Assembly (NCBI RefSeq): GCF_000747525.1
Contig: NZ_CP009278.1
Location: 4,650,001 to 4,714,000, forward strand
Length of the DNA stretch: 64,000 nucleotides
DNA from: Sphingobacterium sp. ML3W
GTDB taxonomy: Bacteria > Bacteroidota > Bacteroidia > Sphingobacteriales > Sphingobacteriaceae
Direction of reading: 5' to 3'
Shown in pieces: positions 1-7,543 of the stretch. Position 1 is the first letter of the stretch; each line of letters starts with the position of its first letter. The notes under the pieces were generated by a model. The model ran no database searches, was not told the origin of the DNA, and saw only the letters and a program-made list of their open reading frames with translations. The translations under genes were made by a program, and so were the position numbers.

Positions 1-1
1 T

Positions 2-427
2 TACTTTCCGATTAAAAATCCAGAAGAATTAGCTGCTGATGCTGTTCGTGCAGGAGCACATGAAGACATCAACTTAATTACTTTATTGATTGGGGCTAGT
101 GCGGATGGTCTGGAAGTAATGACAAAAGATGGCAAATGGTTCCCTATTAAAGCAAAAGGTGAAGATATTGTGATTAATGTGGGCGACATGTTACAACGCT
201 TAACCAATAACAAATTAAAATCAACGACACACCGTGTGGTAAATCCTCCTCGCGAATTAATGGGAACTTCTCGTTTCTCCATTCCTTTCTTTTTGCACCC
301 TAAGTCATCGATGAGTTTAGCTTGTCTCGATTCTTGTATCAGCGAAGATTATCCAAAGGCGTACCCTGATTATACAGCAGGAGAATACTTGGACGAACGC
401 TTGAGAGAGATCGGTTTGAAGATGTAA
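2..427 (+). CDS. 2-oxoglutarate/Fe(II) oxygenase, isopenicillin N synthase family (3' part)
   Basis: The 5' end lies outside the window; 141 residues remain, open from the first base. The fragment is the C-terminal half of an isopenicillin N synthase-like double-stranded beta-helix. It shows the iron-binding HxD motif (H20 and D22 of the fragment, in AHEDINLITLL), the distal histidine H77 in STTHRVV, and the RxS pair (R91, S93 in RFSIPFF) that in this family binds the 2-oxoglutarate carboxylate. The family uses Fe(II) and usually 2-oxoglutarate to hydroxylate or desaturate small molecules. The substrate cannot be told from the fragment. The gene ends before a strong hairpin terminator shared with the convergent barrel gene. 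Confidence 0.85.
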   Translation, partial: YFPIKNPEELAADAVRAGAHEDINLITLLIGASADGLEVMTKDGKWFPIKAKGEDIVINVGDMLQRLTNNKLKSTTHRVVNPPRELMGTSRFSIPFFLHPKSSMSLACLDSCISEDYPKAYPDYTAGEYLDERLREIGLKM

Positions 428-451
428 TAATAAAGACCGTGTTTTATAACA

Positions 452-489
452 AAATAAGGCGCTACAGACTAATCTGTAGCGCCTTATTT
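452..489. terminator. bidirectional intrinsic terminator
   Basis: Perfect 17-bp stem with a 4-nt loop, A-rich on the left arm and followed by a T run on the right. It sits between the convergent oxygenase and beta-barrel genes and can serve both. Confidence 0.85.
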
Positions 490-532
490 TTGTTATGGTA
501 AAACTATAATCAATTGTCAATACTCAGAATAT

Positions 533-1297
533 TCACAATTTATATCCAATACCGACATTCATAAAAATGTTGTGCATACCAAAACTAATACTTTCAAAAC
601 CAGTTTTCATAATGTTATTAAAGCCATAATCAAACTGTGCTAAAGCGAACAATTTCTTATTGATATTATAAGAAGTCCCTAAACTCGCTCCTACATCAAT
701 GTTCCGGACACTTTTTGAAAAATCATATGCTGCCTCATCGACAATTAGCTTCTCTCCTGTTGGAACCTCACTTCGCATATAGCCATTTGTAGCCTCTCCA
801 AAGAATTTTCTTTTGACAGCAAAAGCAATGTAAGGACCTGCTTGAACATTCCACTTCTCAGATAATTTATAAGTAGCTAAAACTGGAACTGAAAGATAAA
901 GGTTGTGCACTTTTGTTGTAATATCACCTGTATAATAACCTCGCATATTTTCATTAGGATCATCATTCGCATTAAAAGTTGTTTTATATCCTTTAACGGT
1001 AGCATCAGCATTCATGCCCTTACCTTCAAATGTTAAACCTAAGATTACTCCCCATTTTTGATCAATTTGGTAATTTGCTCTAACTCCCAAAAGAAATGGC
1101 ACTGCAGGGGTATATTTATTAATTTTTCGAATTTCCTTTGGTAATGATAAAGGAGCAGCTCCTCCGATTTTACCACCCGCTATGATATCAATACTAAAAT
1201 TATTTCCGACAGTATCCTGCTTGACTTTTTCATCCGCTTGTGCTATCATAGTAAATGTAGAAACCACTAAAGCGATTATATAATATTTCATATTCAT
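533..1297 (-). CDS. outer membrane beta-barrel protein (PorT-like)
   Basis: 254 residues with a signal peptide ending near residue 21 (hydrophobic run, then AQA). The rest alternates polar and hydrophobic residues and shows repeated barrel strands of the type 'KWGVILGLTFEG', 'WNVQAGPYIAFAV' and 'FALAQFDYGFN', ending in VGIGYKL. This fits the 8-10-stranded OMP_b-brl_2/PorT group of Bacteroidota outer membrane proteins. The start overlaps the upstream lipoprotein stop by one base (TAATG), so the two are translationally coupled. An ATG two codons later (MKYYII) is an equally good start. Ligand and role are unknown; the coupling suggests it works with the PCMD lipoprotein. Confidence 0.75.
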   Translation of the reverse strand: MNMKYYIIALVVSTFTMIAQADEKVKQDTVGNNFSIDIIAGGKIGGAAPLSLPKEIRKINKYTPAVPFLLGVRANYQIDQKWGVILGLTFEGKGMNADATVKGYKTTFNANDDPNENMRGYYTGDITTKVHNLYLSVPVLATYKLSEKWNVQAGPYIAFAVKRKFFGEATNGYMRSEVPTGEKLIVDEAAYDFSKSVRNIDVGASLGTSYNINKKLFALAQFDYGFNNIMKTGFESISFGMHNIFMNVGIGYKL

Positions 1298-2496
1298 TAT
1301 TTTGTAATTACTTTTAGATCATCAATGATTAACTTACTTCCAACTGCACCTATAAAACGATCGCCATATTTACTTGAAGACATCACAATAGCAATATTAT
1401 AATCCAAGCTAGCGATAGCTACGTCATCTACTGTTGTAGAATAAATGAAAGGAATACTGAATTTTGCGAAATCATTTCCCGCTGTTGGTGCACCATTTTG
1501 AAGTTTAGCAATTGCGACAACACTTGGATCTTTAAGGATATTGTGACCAGTCAAATAATCTAATGGTTTTTTTATCGCTTTTTGCGATTCTACCAGTTCC
1601 TTTCTATTGTACAATACAGCATAAATATCACATGAATCCGTCATGTTCAAGACATTCATTTTTTCATCTGTTACAACTGCTCCAGCGGTATATTTAAAAT
1701 ACCCCTCTAACGACAAAGGAATTTTATTAAAAGGCATACCAAAACGCGTTGCAGACAATGGATCCGTTAAAACAGGACCCGTATCAAATGAGCCTATAAA
1801 TAAATTGCCTGCAGCTATAGGTTTGCCAAACATTGCTCCAAACGAACCCGTCGTTTTTGTTTCTAATAGAACTGCTTGCTCTCCTGAGTGGCTGACTTTA
1901 GTAGTTTTAGTTGGATATGCCTCGGGAGTAGGTGGAATTTGCGAAATCATTAACGTTAGTGAAAAACTAGCATTTCCAGATGCCCAATTATAAAAAGGCA
2001 CACCATCAATTACATCATAAAAAGTAACATACTTATTATCCTTGTCTATTTCACTCTGTTCAAATCCAAAATTCAAAGGAACCAACCCTCCTTCAGTACG
2101 ACGCATCTTCACGAGGTAGTTTTTTGAAAATTGACCATCTTGTGAAGTCGTTTTATAATATACACCTTTATCAAAATATTGCTTCAACATAGCCTTATTT
2201 GCATCACTTTCTTCCGGATCTTTCTGTAATGAATCCGTAATTAGTGAAACTGTTGCTCCTGGTGTTACATCAAAATCAATCTTTAAATCCGCAAGATCAA
2301 TACCTGGTCTCACATATAAAACTATAGCATTATTAGAAATTAATGGTTCTAACAGCAGGATTTCGTCATTTAATAATTTATTATCACTTAGATGAATCCC
2401 AGTAATGTCGGCTTCCATATTTAAAGCCTCATCTTTCACACAGCTGGCAAACAAAAGAGTAGACAGCATGGTGAATAAAACAGTTATTTTTTTCAT
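1297..2496 (-). CDS. PCMD-domain surface lipoprotein
   Basis: Using the ATG at 2496 (MKKITVLF), the product has 399 residues and begins with a lipoprotein signal peptide whose lipobox reads LLFASC, so it is probably a lipoprotein of the outer membrane. An N-terminal Ig-like segment (about residues 30-140) precedes a C-terminal beta-sandwich typical of the putative carbohydrate metabolism domain (PCMD, PF13201): 'LNFGFEQSE', 'YNWASGNASF', 'SLEGYFKYTAG', 'LIIDDLKV'. An upstream in-frame TTG at 2553 is rejected because it lies in a leader hairpin and would bury the signal peptide. It forms an operon with the following barrel gene. The family name implies glycan binding, but no substrate is established. 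Confidence 0.75.
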   Translation of the reverse strand: MKKITVLFTMLSTLLFASCVKDEALNMEADITGIHLSDNKLLNDEILLLEPLISNNAIVLYVRPGIDLADLKIDFDVTPGATVSLITDSLQKDPEESDANKAMLKQYFDKGVYYKTTSQDGQFSKNYLVKMRRTEGGLVPLNFGFEQSEIDKDNKYVTFYDVIDGVPFYNWASGNASFSLTLMISQIPPTPEAYPTKTTKVSHSGEQAVLLETKTTGSFGAMFGKPIAAGNLFIGSFDTGPVLTDPLSATRFGMPFNKIPLSLEGYFKYTAGAVVTDEKMNVLNMTDSCDIYAVLYNRKELVESQKAIKKPLDYLTGHNILKDPSVVAIAKLQNGAPTAGNDFAKFSIPFIYSTTVDDVAIASLDYNIAIVMSSSKYGDRFIGAVGSKLIIDDLKVITK

Positions 2497-2563
2497 CAAA
2501 TATTTAATTTGGAGAGAATATATAAATAGGAATGTCTTGCTAAGGCATTCCAACTAGAATTCG

Positions 2564-2571
2564 CAAAGGTA
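2564..2571 (-). promoter_or_regulatory. Bacteroidota -7 box for the PCMD/barrel operon
   Basis: On the minus strand the sequence TACCTTTG matches the TAnnTTTG consensus exactly. It implies a leader of roughly 60 nt, holding a small hairpin (GGAATG...CATTCC), before the ATG at 2496. The -33 element is weak. Confidence 0.5.
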
Positions 2572-2657
2572 AGATTGTTGGACTGACAACTTAAATTTCG
2601 TGGAGAAAAAAAGCTATTGTCTCTAAAACTTGACAATTAAAGGAAAATCAACAGTTA

Positions 2658-3011
2658 TTAGAGATTATCTTTCACCTTTCTAGGTAATGAAGCGAATACA
2701 AGATCATAACTATGATCAATCAACTCCAGTAACTTCTGGTCCGCTAATTCGCGATTCGCATGGACAGTATTCCAGTGTTTTTTATTCATGTGATAACCAG
2801 GAAAAACGGTCTGTGTAAACTCTTGCCGCAATATCACCGCATATTCAGGATCGCATTTCACATTAAAGGATAATACGTCAATTTGGTCTAGCCCCACTAG
2901 TAGGAAGACTTTTCCCACGACTTTAAATACTAAGGTGTCGGGCCCGAAAGGTAATTCTTCTGTAACGGCCCTTTTTGCAATACAAAATTCGCGTAAATCC
3001 TCTATATTCAT
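2658..3011 (-). CDS. MmcQ/YjbR family protein
   Basis: 117 residues, the normal length for the YjbR (MmcQ, PF04237) fold. Family hallmarks are visible: the N-terminal 'LREFCIAKRAVTEELPFG', the strand pair 'VFKVVGKVFLLV', the 'FNVKCDPEYAVILRQEF' segment and 'HWNTVHANRELADQKLLELI' near the end. The family has a CyaY-like fold and was called DNA-binding from its structure; its true role is not established. It is a single gene with its own flanking intergenic regions, and no operon partner is visible. Confidence 0.85.
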   Translation of the reverse strand: MNIEDLREFCIAKRAVTEELPFGPDTLVFKVVGKVFLLVGLDQIDVLSFNVKCDPEYAVILRQEFTQTVFPGYHMNKKHWNTVHANRELADQKLLELIDHSYDLVFASLPRKVKDNL

Positions 3012-3169
3012 ATGTGCATTTTTTTCATAAAGCTAAGAAAAAATTTATTACTCACTACTTAAGAAGTAACTATGAACATAAATTGATTCATCATTTGTTA
3101 ATTATTGTAAATAATCCATGCTTTTTATAACATTGTGATTACAGAATTATTAAGATTCGCTTAATATTC

Positions 3170-3177
3170 TATATTTG
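3170..3177 (+). promoter_or_regulatory. -7 box of the barrel/GLPGLI operon
   Basis: TATATTTG fits TAnnTTTG exactly, 26 bases before the ATG at 3204, giving a predicted leader of about 20 nt. I see no clear -33 TTG at normal spacing. Confidence 0.5.
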
Positions 3178-3203
3178 CGAGATAACTTCACCTAAATTAC
3201 GTT

Positions 3204-5891
3204 ATGCGCAGGATACTTTTTCTCCTTTTATGTTTTTGTACATCATTAAGTTTTGGCCAATCTTCTATTAAGGGTAAAGTCATGGACAAAGGTGAAAATA
3301 AACCACTCGTAAATGCTTCTATAATATTACTTACTGCTCAAGATTCTATTTTAAAGACATTTACACGCACAAATGACGTTGGAAATTTTTCAATACAGCA
3401 ACTTGAAAAGGGTTCATATCGGATACTTATAACTTACCCAAAATTTGAACTATTTAGTGACGTCATAGTTATTGATGAAGGCAAAGTGGATTTAAATGAT
3501 ATTAAATTGAGTTCTAGAGCAAATATTCTTGAGGAGGTCGTTATAACGCACAAGCTTCCGATAAAAATAAAAGGTGATACTATCGAATACAATGCTTCTA
3601 GTTTTGAAACTGAAAAAAACTCCAAATTGGAGGACCTCCTTAGAAGATTGCCTGGGATGACCATCTCTTCAGATGGAACCATCACTGCACAAGGTAAAAC
3701 AGTATCAAAAGTTTTAATAGATGGAGAGGAGTTTTTTGGTTACGACCCGAAAATAGCCATCCGAAATGTACGCGCAGATGCAGTTGATAAAGTGCAGGTC
3801 TATGAAAAAAAATCTGATGAGGCAGAATTAACAGGAGTAGATGATGGTGTACGTATCAAAACTGTTAATGTTGTTCTAAAAGAAGAGGCCAGAAAAGGTA
3901 TTTTTGGAAATGCGAATGCAGCTATTGGGACTAAGGGATTATTTGACATTGGGCTCTTTGCTGCCAAATTCAATCGGACGGAACGCATTGGACTAACTGG
4001 AAATTGGAATAATATGGGTGCTGGAAATGATTCTCGTATTCGTTCAAATTCAAGTATTCAAGGTAAGCCTGAATATAAAAACATCGGTGTCAATTATGAC
4101 AATGTGTTTCTCAATAAAAGATTGTCTCTAAATTCGAGTTACAATTTCAATAATAATAGTAATTCAAATGAAAGAGAGTCTTATAGTAAAGAAGTTTTTC
4201 CAGATAAAACACGTGAAACAACCGAAAGTAACACCTCGGAATCAGATAGTAAAAATAATAATTTTCGAACTCGAGTGCGCTTCAAGATTGATTCTATCCA
4301 GAACCTTGACGTGCAATTCAACGCCGGAACATCCAACTCTCAGAACAATAATACTTCAGAGAGGCGCATTACCAATAACGATACTACCTTAACCAATACA
4401 TTTAAAGAAAATAACACTTCAAATGGAAATAATGATAATGCAGAATTCCGTATTAATTATAGGAGAAGACTGAATAATAATGGACGATCGTTCAATGTGC
4501 AGTTTAACACCCAGTTATCGCAAAATAAATCTATCGCTCAAGTAAACTCTACAACCAATTTTTATAAAATAGGATTACTTGATAGCGTCATTCTGGATAA
4601 AGTAGAACTTCTGGATCAACAACGCATTAACTCAAGCACCAACAATCGAATCGGAACTTCTTTAAATTTCCATGAAAAACTATTTCAAGACTTGTACTTA
4701 ACCTTAGGTTATACCATGAATACCGCTATTTCTAAAAGTCTTAACAACTCCTTCAATGCGGATATTGATCGGGAGTATACGATACTAGATTCATTATATT
4801 CTAAAAATGAAGAAAACAGAAATCTAAATCAAGGAGCAAACATTCAATTGAATTACAACATACAGGATAAGTTAAACATCAACTTCTCTAATACAATAAG
4901 CTATAAAAACCAAAAATTAATAGATAGCTACCGTGATATTAATTTAAACCGCAACTTTTGGGACAATAACCTCAACATGAATGTCAATTACAAATTGACA
5001 TTAAATAAGAACCTGATGGTCAGCTACAATACATCAAACAGGATTCCGACTTTTGGGCAATTACAATCATTACAACCGTTAACAAACCCTTTGTTTATAC
5101 AATTAGGAAATCCTGATCTAAAGAAATCTACCGAAAATGCCTATAACTTTAACTTCAATAGCTTTAGTATTTTAAAAAGTTCGAGTTTCAATATAAATGC
5201 CGGAATTACAACGACGCATAACCCGATTGCAAACAAGAGGGTTCTTGATACGACCGGGGTAACCACTAGTAACTACGAGAACATAAAAGATAAGATTAAC
5301 TGGTCTGCCAGAGTCTATTCAGGATACAGCAAACCCCTCTTCAATAATTTACTTCAGTTCAATCCGAATGCTAATCTAAACTATGGGAATAGTTATGATT
5401 TTATCAATGGGGAGCTCAACAATTCGAAAAATTACAATGCAAGTATAGGCTTTGGATTGAATAAACAAAATTCTAAAGTTGTTGATTTCAACTTCTTCAG
5501 TAGCATCGGTGTGGATCGCCAGGAGACGCTCTTGAAACCGGAATTAAATAACAATAGTCTCAGGACTAACATGAATACGGATATTAAATATTTTTTACCT
5601 TTCAAATTTGATTTGGTACAAGTTATCAACTATGGCTTTACGGGTAAAAACAAAGTTTTCACAAAAGCGATCCATCAGTTTTATATGAATCTGGAGCTCA
5701 ATAAAAAATTGATGAGTAATAATCTGCAATTGAGCTTAAAAGCTTTTGATATTTTTAAAACTTTCAATACTGTAAATAGATCCTTTAATAGCAGTAATTT
5801 TTCTGAATCGCAACAGCAACTGATGACACAATATTTTATGCTTGGATTGAAATGGGATTTTAACAAAAACTTAGGAAAGAAAAATGACTAG
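3204..5891 (+). CDS. TonB-receptor-like outer membrane barrel with carboxypeptidase-regulatory domain
   Basis: 895 residues. A signal peptide ends at about residue 19 (SLSFGQ). A carboxypeptidase-regulatory-like beta-sandwich follows (about 20-105: 'IKGKVMDKGENKPLVNASI'), then a plug-like part with 'LEDLLRRLPGM', 'GKTVSKVLIDGEEFFG' and 'NVRADAVDKVQVYEKKSDE'. From about residue 240 to the end comes a long Asn/Ser-rich beta-barrel of the OMP_b-brl_3 type. This family resembles TonB-dependent receptors. No SusD partner is adjacent, so it is not a classical polysaccharide utilisation pair. The stop overlaps the next start by 8 bases, linking it to the GLPGLI protein. The substrate is unknown. Confidence 0.85.
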   Translation: MRRILFLLLCFCTSLSFGQSSIKGKVMDKGENKPLVNASIILLTAQDSILKTFTRTNDVGNFSIQQLEKGSYRILITYPKFELFSDVIVIDEGKVDLNDIKLSSRANILEEVVITHKLPIKIKGDTIEYNASSFETEKNSKLEDLLRRLPGMTISSDGTITAQGKTVSKVLIDGEEFFGYDPKIAIRNVRADAVDKVQVYEKKSDEAELTGVDDGVRIKTVNVVLKEEARKGIFGNANAAIGTKGLFDIGLFAAKFNRTERIGLTGNWNNMGAGNDSRIRSNSSIQGKPEYKNIGVNYDNVFLNKRLSLNSSYNFNNNSNSNERESYSKEVFPDKTRETTESNTSESDSKNNNFRTRVRFKIDSIQNLDVQFNAGTSNSQNNNTSERRITNNDTTLTNTFKENNTSNGNNDNAEFRINYRRRLNNNGRSFNVQFNTQLSQNKSIAQVNSTTNFYKIGLLDSVILDKVELLDQQRINSSTNNRIGTSLNFHEKLFQDLYLTLGYTMNTAISKSLNNSFNADIDREYTILDSLYSKNEENRNLNQGANIQLNYNIQDKLNINFSNTISYKNQKLIDSYRDINLNRNFWDNNLNMNVNYKLTLNKNLMVSYNTSNRIPTFGQLQSLQPLTNPLFIQLGNPDLKKSTENAYNFNFNSFSILKSSSFNINAGITTTHNPIANKRVLDTTGVTTSNYENIKDKINWSARVYSGYSKPLFNNLLQFNPNANLNYGNSYDFINGELNNSKNYNASIGFGLNKQNSKVVDFNFFSSIGVDRQETLLKPELNNNSLRTNMNTDIKYFLPFKFDLVQVINYGFTGKNKVFTKAIHQFYMNLELNKKLMSNNLQLSLKAFDIFKTFNTVNRSFNSSNFSESQQQLMTQYFMLGLKWDFNKNLGKKND

Positions 5892-6762
5892 ATTACTAAT
5901 TTGTTTTGTTCTTATCGTATTGGGCACCGATTCATTTGCCCAAAACGTTTACTTTGCTACAAAGGGAACTATCCATTTTGAAAAAGTGGTCTATACGAAA
6001 GCGCGGATGCGCGAACTCATGGCAAAACATAATGGCAATAGAGGGATGATGTACATGGGGAATATCGACGAAATGCCTGAAAGTTCAACCTCAAATTTTG
6101 TCTTAAAGTTTGATCAAAACCAAACACTGATGCAACCTGAAGCCGAAGATACCCCGAGTAAATCGGGGGCAGCTAAGGTTGTAACAACTAACGGACGTAG
6201 CTCCGGAGGTTTGCGTGGAAATATGGGATCGGCACAAAGAAATAGAGGTAACAATGCCAATAGCCGATTCATGAGGGGTAATGGTAAGATGGGAGATAAA
6301 ACTTATTTTCAAAATATCAAGTCTAAGACCTCTGAGATACAGCTTCAAATAGACGAAAAAATAATTATCAAGGATAGCCTTCAAGATGTCACCTGGCGCT
6401 ATACAGATGAATTTAGAACAATTGCAGGGTATGAGTGTAGGCGTGTAAATGGTGCTACTAAAGATTCTTTATATCTCATTGCATTTTATACGGAGGAAAT
6501 CCCAGTGTCTGGAGGGCCCGTTCTAACTGGAGGATTACCTGGGATGATCTTAGGGCTTGTCATACCTGAAATGCATATCAATTATTGGGCTACAGAAGTG
6601 GAATTTACAAATGATGCGCTATCCAATTCGTGGAAAGATAAAAAGGCAAAAGAAATGACTGCCAATGATTTTTTCAAATTACTTTCCAACACCATGTTTA
6701 GAGGAAGAGGGAACAATGAGTCGCTGCAGAGAAGACAAATATTAGAACAGGTTATTTATTAA
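5884..6762 (+). CDS. GLPGLI family protein
   Basis: 292 residues with a signal peptide (MTRLLICFVLIVLG...FAQ), so it is exported. The signature reads GGLPGMILGL at about residues 218-227, followed by 'INYWATEVEF', the hallmark of the GLPGLI family (TIGR01200) found in Bacteroidota next to outer membrane barrels. The start overlaps the barrel stop by 8 bases, so the two are translationally coupled. Unusual is a basic, Gly/Asn/Arg-rich low-complexity stretch at about residues 98-140 (for example GGLRGNMGSAQRNRGNN). Molecular function is unknown for the family. The last codons lie inside a 41-bp palindrome. Confidence 0.85.
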   Translation: MTRLLICFVLIVLGTDSFAQNVYFATKGTIHFEKVVYTKARMRELMAKHNGNRGMMYMGNIDEMPESSTSNFVLKFDQNQTLMQPEAEDTPSKSGAAKVVTTNGRSSGGLRGNMGSAQRNRGNNANSRFMRGNGKMGDKTYFQNIKSKTSEIQLQIDEKIIIKDSLQDVTWRYTDEFRTIAGYECRRVNGATKDSLYLIAFYTEEIPVSGGPVLTGGLPGMILGLVIPEMHINYWATEVEFTNDALSNSWKDKKAKEMTANDFFKLLSNTMFRGRGNNESLQRRQILEQVIY

Positions 6763-6779
6763 ATAACCTGTTCTAATAT
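6739..6779. terminator. 41-bp perfect palindrome at the end of GLPGLI
   Basis: Two 20-bp arms mirror each other exactly around base 6759. The palindrome covers the last codons and stop of the GLPGLI gene and touches the stop of the convergent thioredoxin-like gene at 6780. It probably acts as a shared terminator, although there is no long T run. Confidence 0.55.
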
Positions 6780-7334
6780 CTACTTGGTTAAGGCAATAAC
6801 CAACTCCTGTTGTATAGCAATTCCCTTATCCTGGTTATACCATTTCTGAATTTCTTCTTTTATATCGTTGAATTCGGCTCCCTTTTCTTTCATATTGATA
6901 AACAAATCTGTACACCCTTGTGGGCGGGGACCCCAGACTGCTATATCTTCTTCTTGCTCATTACGGATGATTAACTTCGGAATGGATTTCCCTCCATTTG
7001 TCATATACCCATCAATTGTAAAGGGCTCGGAATCACGCAATTGAATATCCAATTCAATAAAAGGATTGTTTTTCACCATTTGGTAGATCATGGGTACAGC
7101 ATGAGCCGCATCACCACACCAAGGTTCTGTTATCAATATCCAATGTTGCTTTGTTGCTATCGTGGATATAACAGTGATTGTTTCAGGATTAGGTTCAAAC
7201 TTTTTCAGCCAACGATTCATTCTTGACCAATTCAATTTGGTATACATCAAAATTTCCTCATCTTGATAACCTTCATATTGAGTAGGGTTTTCTAAAACGG
7301 CTTGAAAATAGGATAAATATGTTTTGAAATTCAT
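6780..7334 (-). CDS. thioredoxin-fold protein (Thioredoxin_9 type)
   Basis: 184 residues from the ATG at 7334 (MNFKTYLSYFQ); the longer TTG- or GTG-like extension to 7397 has an unlikely composition. A thioredoxin fold is indicated by 'HWILITEPWCGDAAHAVPMI' and the following 'ELDIQLRDSEPF' and 'GGKSIPKLII' with the cis-proline. The CxxC motif is reduced to CGDA: only the first cysteine remains, as is usual in this Bacteroidota family (PF14595). It therefore cannot work as a simple dithiol reductase. There is no signal peptide, so it is cytoplasmic. It is divergent from dnaK and convergent with the GLPGLI gene. The substrate is unknown. Confidence 0.75.
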   Translation of the reverse strand: MNFKTYLSYFQAVLENPTQYEGYQDEEILMYTKLNWSRMNRWLKKFEPNPETITVISTIATKQHWILITEPWCGDAAHAVPMIYQMVKNNPFIELDIQLRDSEPFTIDGYMTNGGKSIPKLIIRNEQEEDIAVWGPRPQGCTDLFINMKEKGAEFNDIKEEIQKWYNQDKGIAIQQELVIALTK

Positions 7335-7415
7335 ATTATGGTTTTTTTTTGCAGGATGCAATATGACAAAATTTTGCCATTCATGCAATTCAGACACAAC
7401 AAAGAAACATAAAAA

Positions 7416-7428
7416 TGACAGTTTGTCA
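7416..7428. promoter_or_regulatory. palindromic operator-like site upstream of dnaK
   Basis: TGACA-GTT-TGTCA is a perfect inverted repeat, followed by another TGAC half-site at 7436-7439. It lies about 85 bases before the predicted dnaK transcription start, a normal distance for a sigma-54 activator site. The link to an activator is inferred. Confidence 0.45.
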
Positions 7429-7482
7429 CCAATTATGACGCGATATTGCTAATTTAATTCATTTTCATGCAAACAAAATGAT

Positions 7483-7498
7483 TGGCACAAGGGTTGAT
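7483..7498 (+). promoter_or_regulatory. candidate sigma-54 (-24/-12) promoter of dnaK
   Basis: TGGCACAAGGGTTGAT resembles the sigma-54 consensus TGGCACGnnnnTTGC. The -24 GG (7484-7485) and the -12 GA (7496-7497) have the required spacing of 12. Transcription would start near 7509, giving a 35-nt leader. A sigma-A box of TAnnTTTG type is not evident here. Confidence 0.5.
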
Positions 7499-7543
7499 TA
7501 GATAGCTATACAATTAGATTAGTAAAAAATAAATATATATAAT

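Noticed and set aside
2497..2553. Longer TTG start of the PCMD lipoprotein
   Set aside because: It would place 19 residues ahead of a good lipoprotein signal and lies in a leader hairpin.
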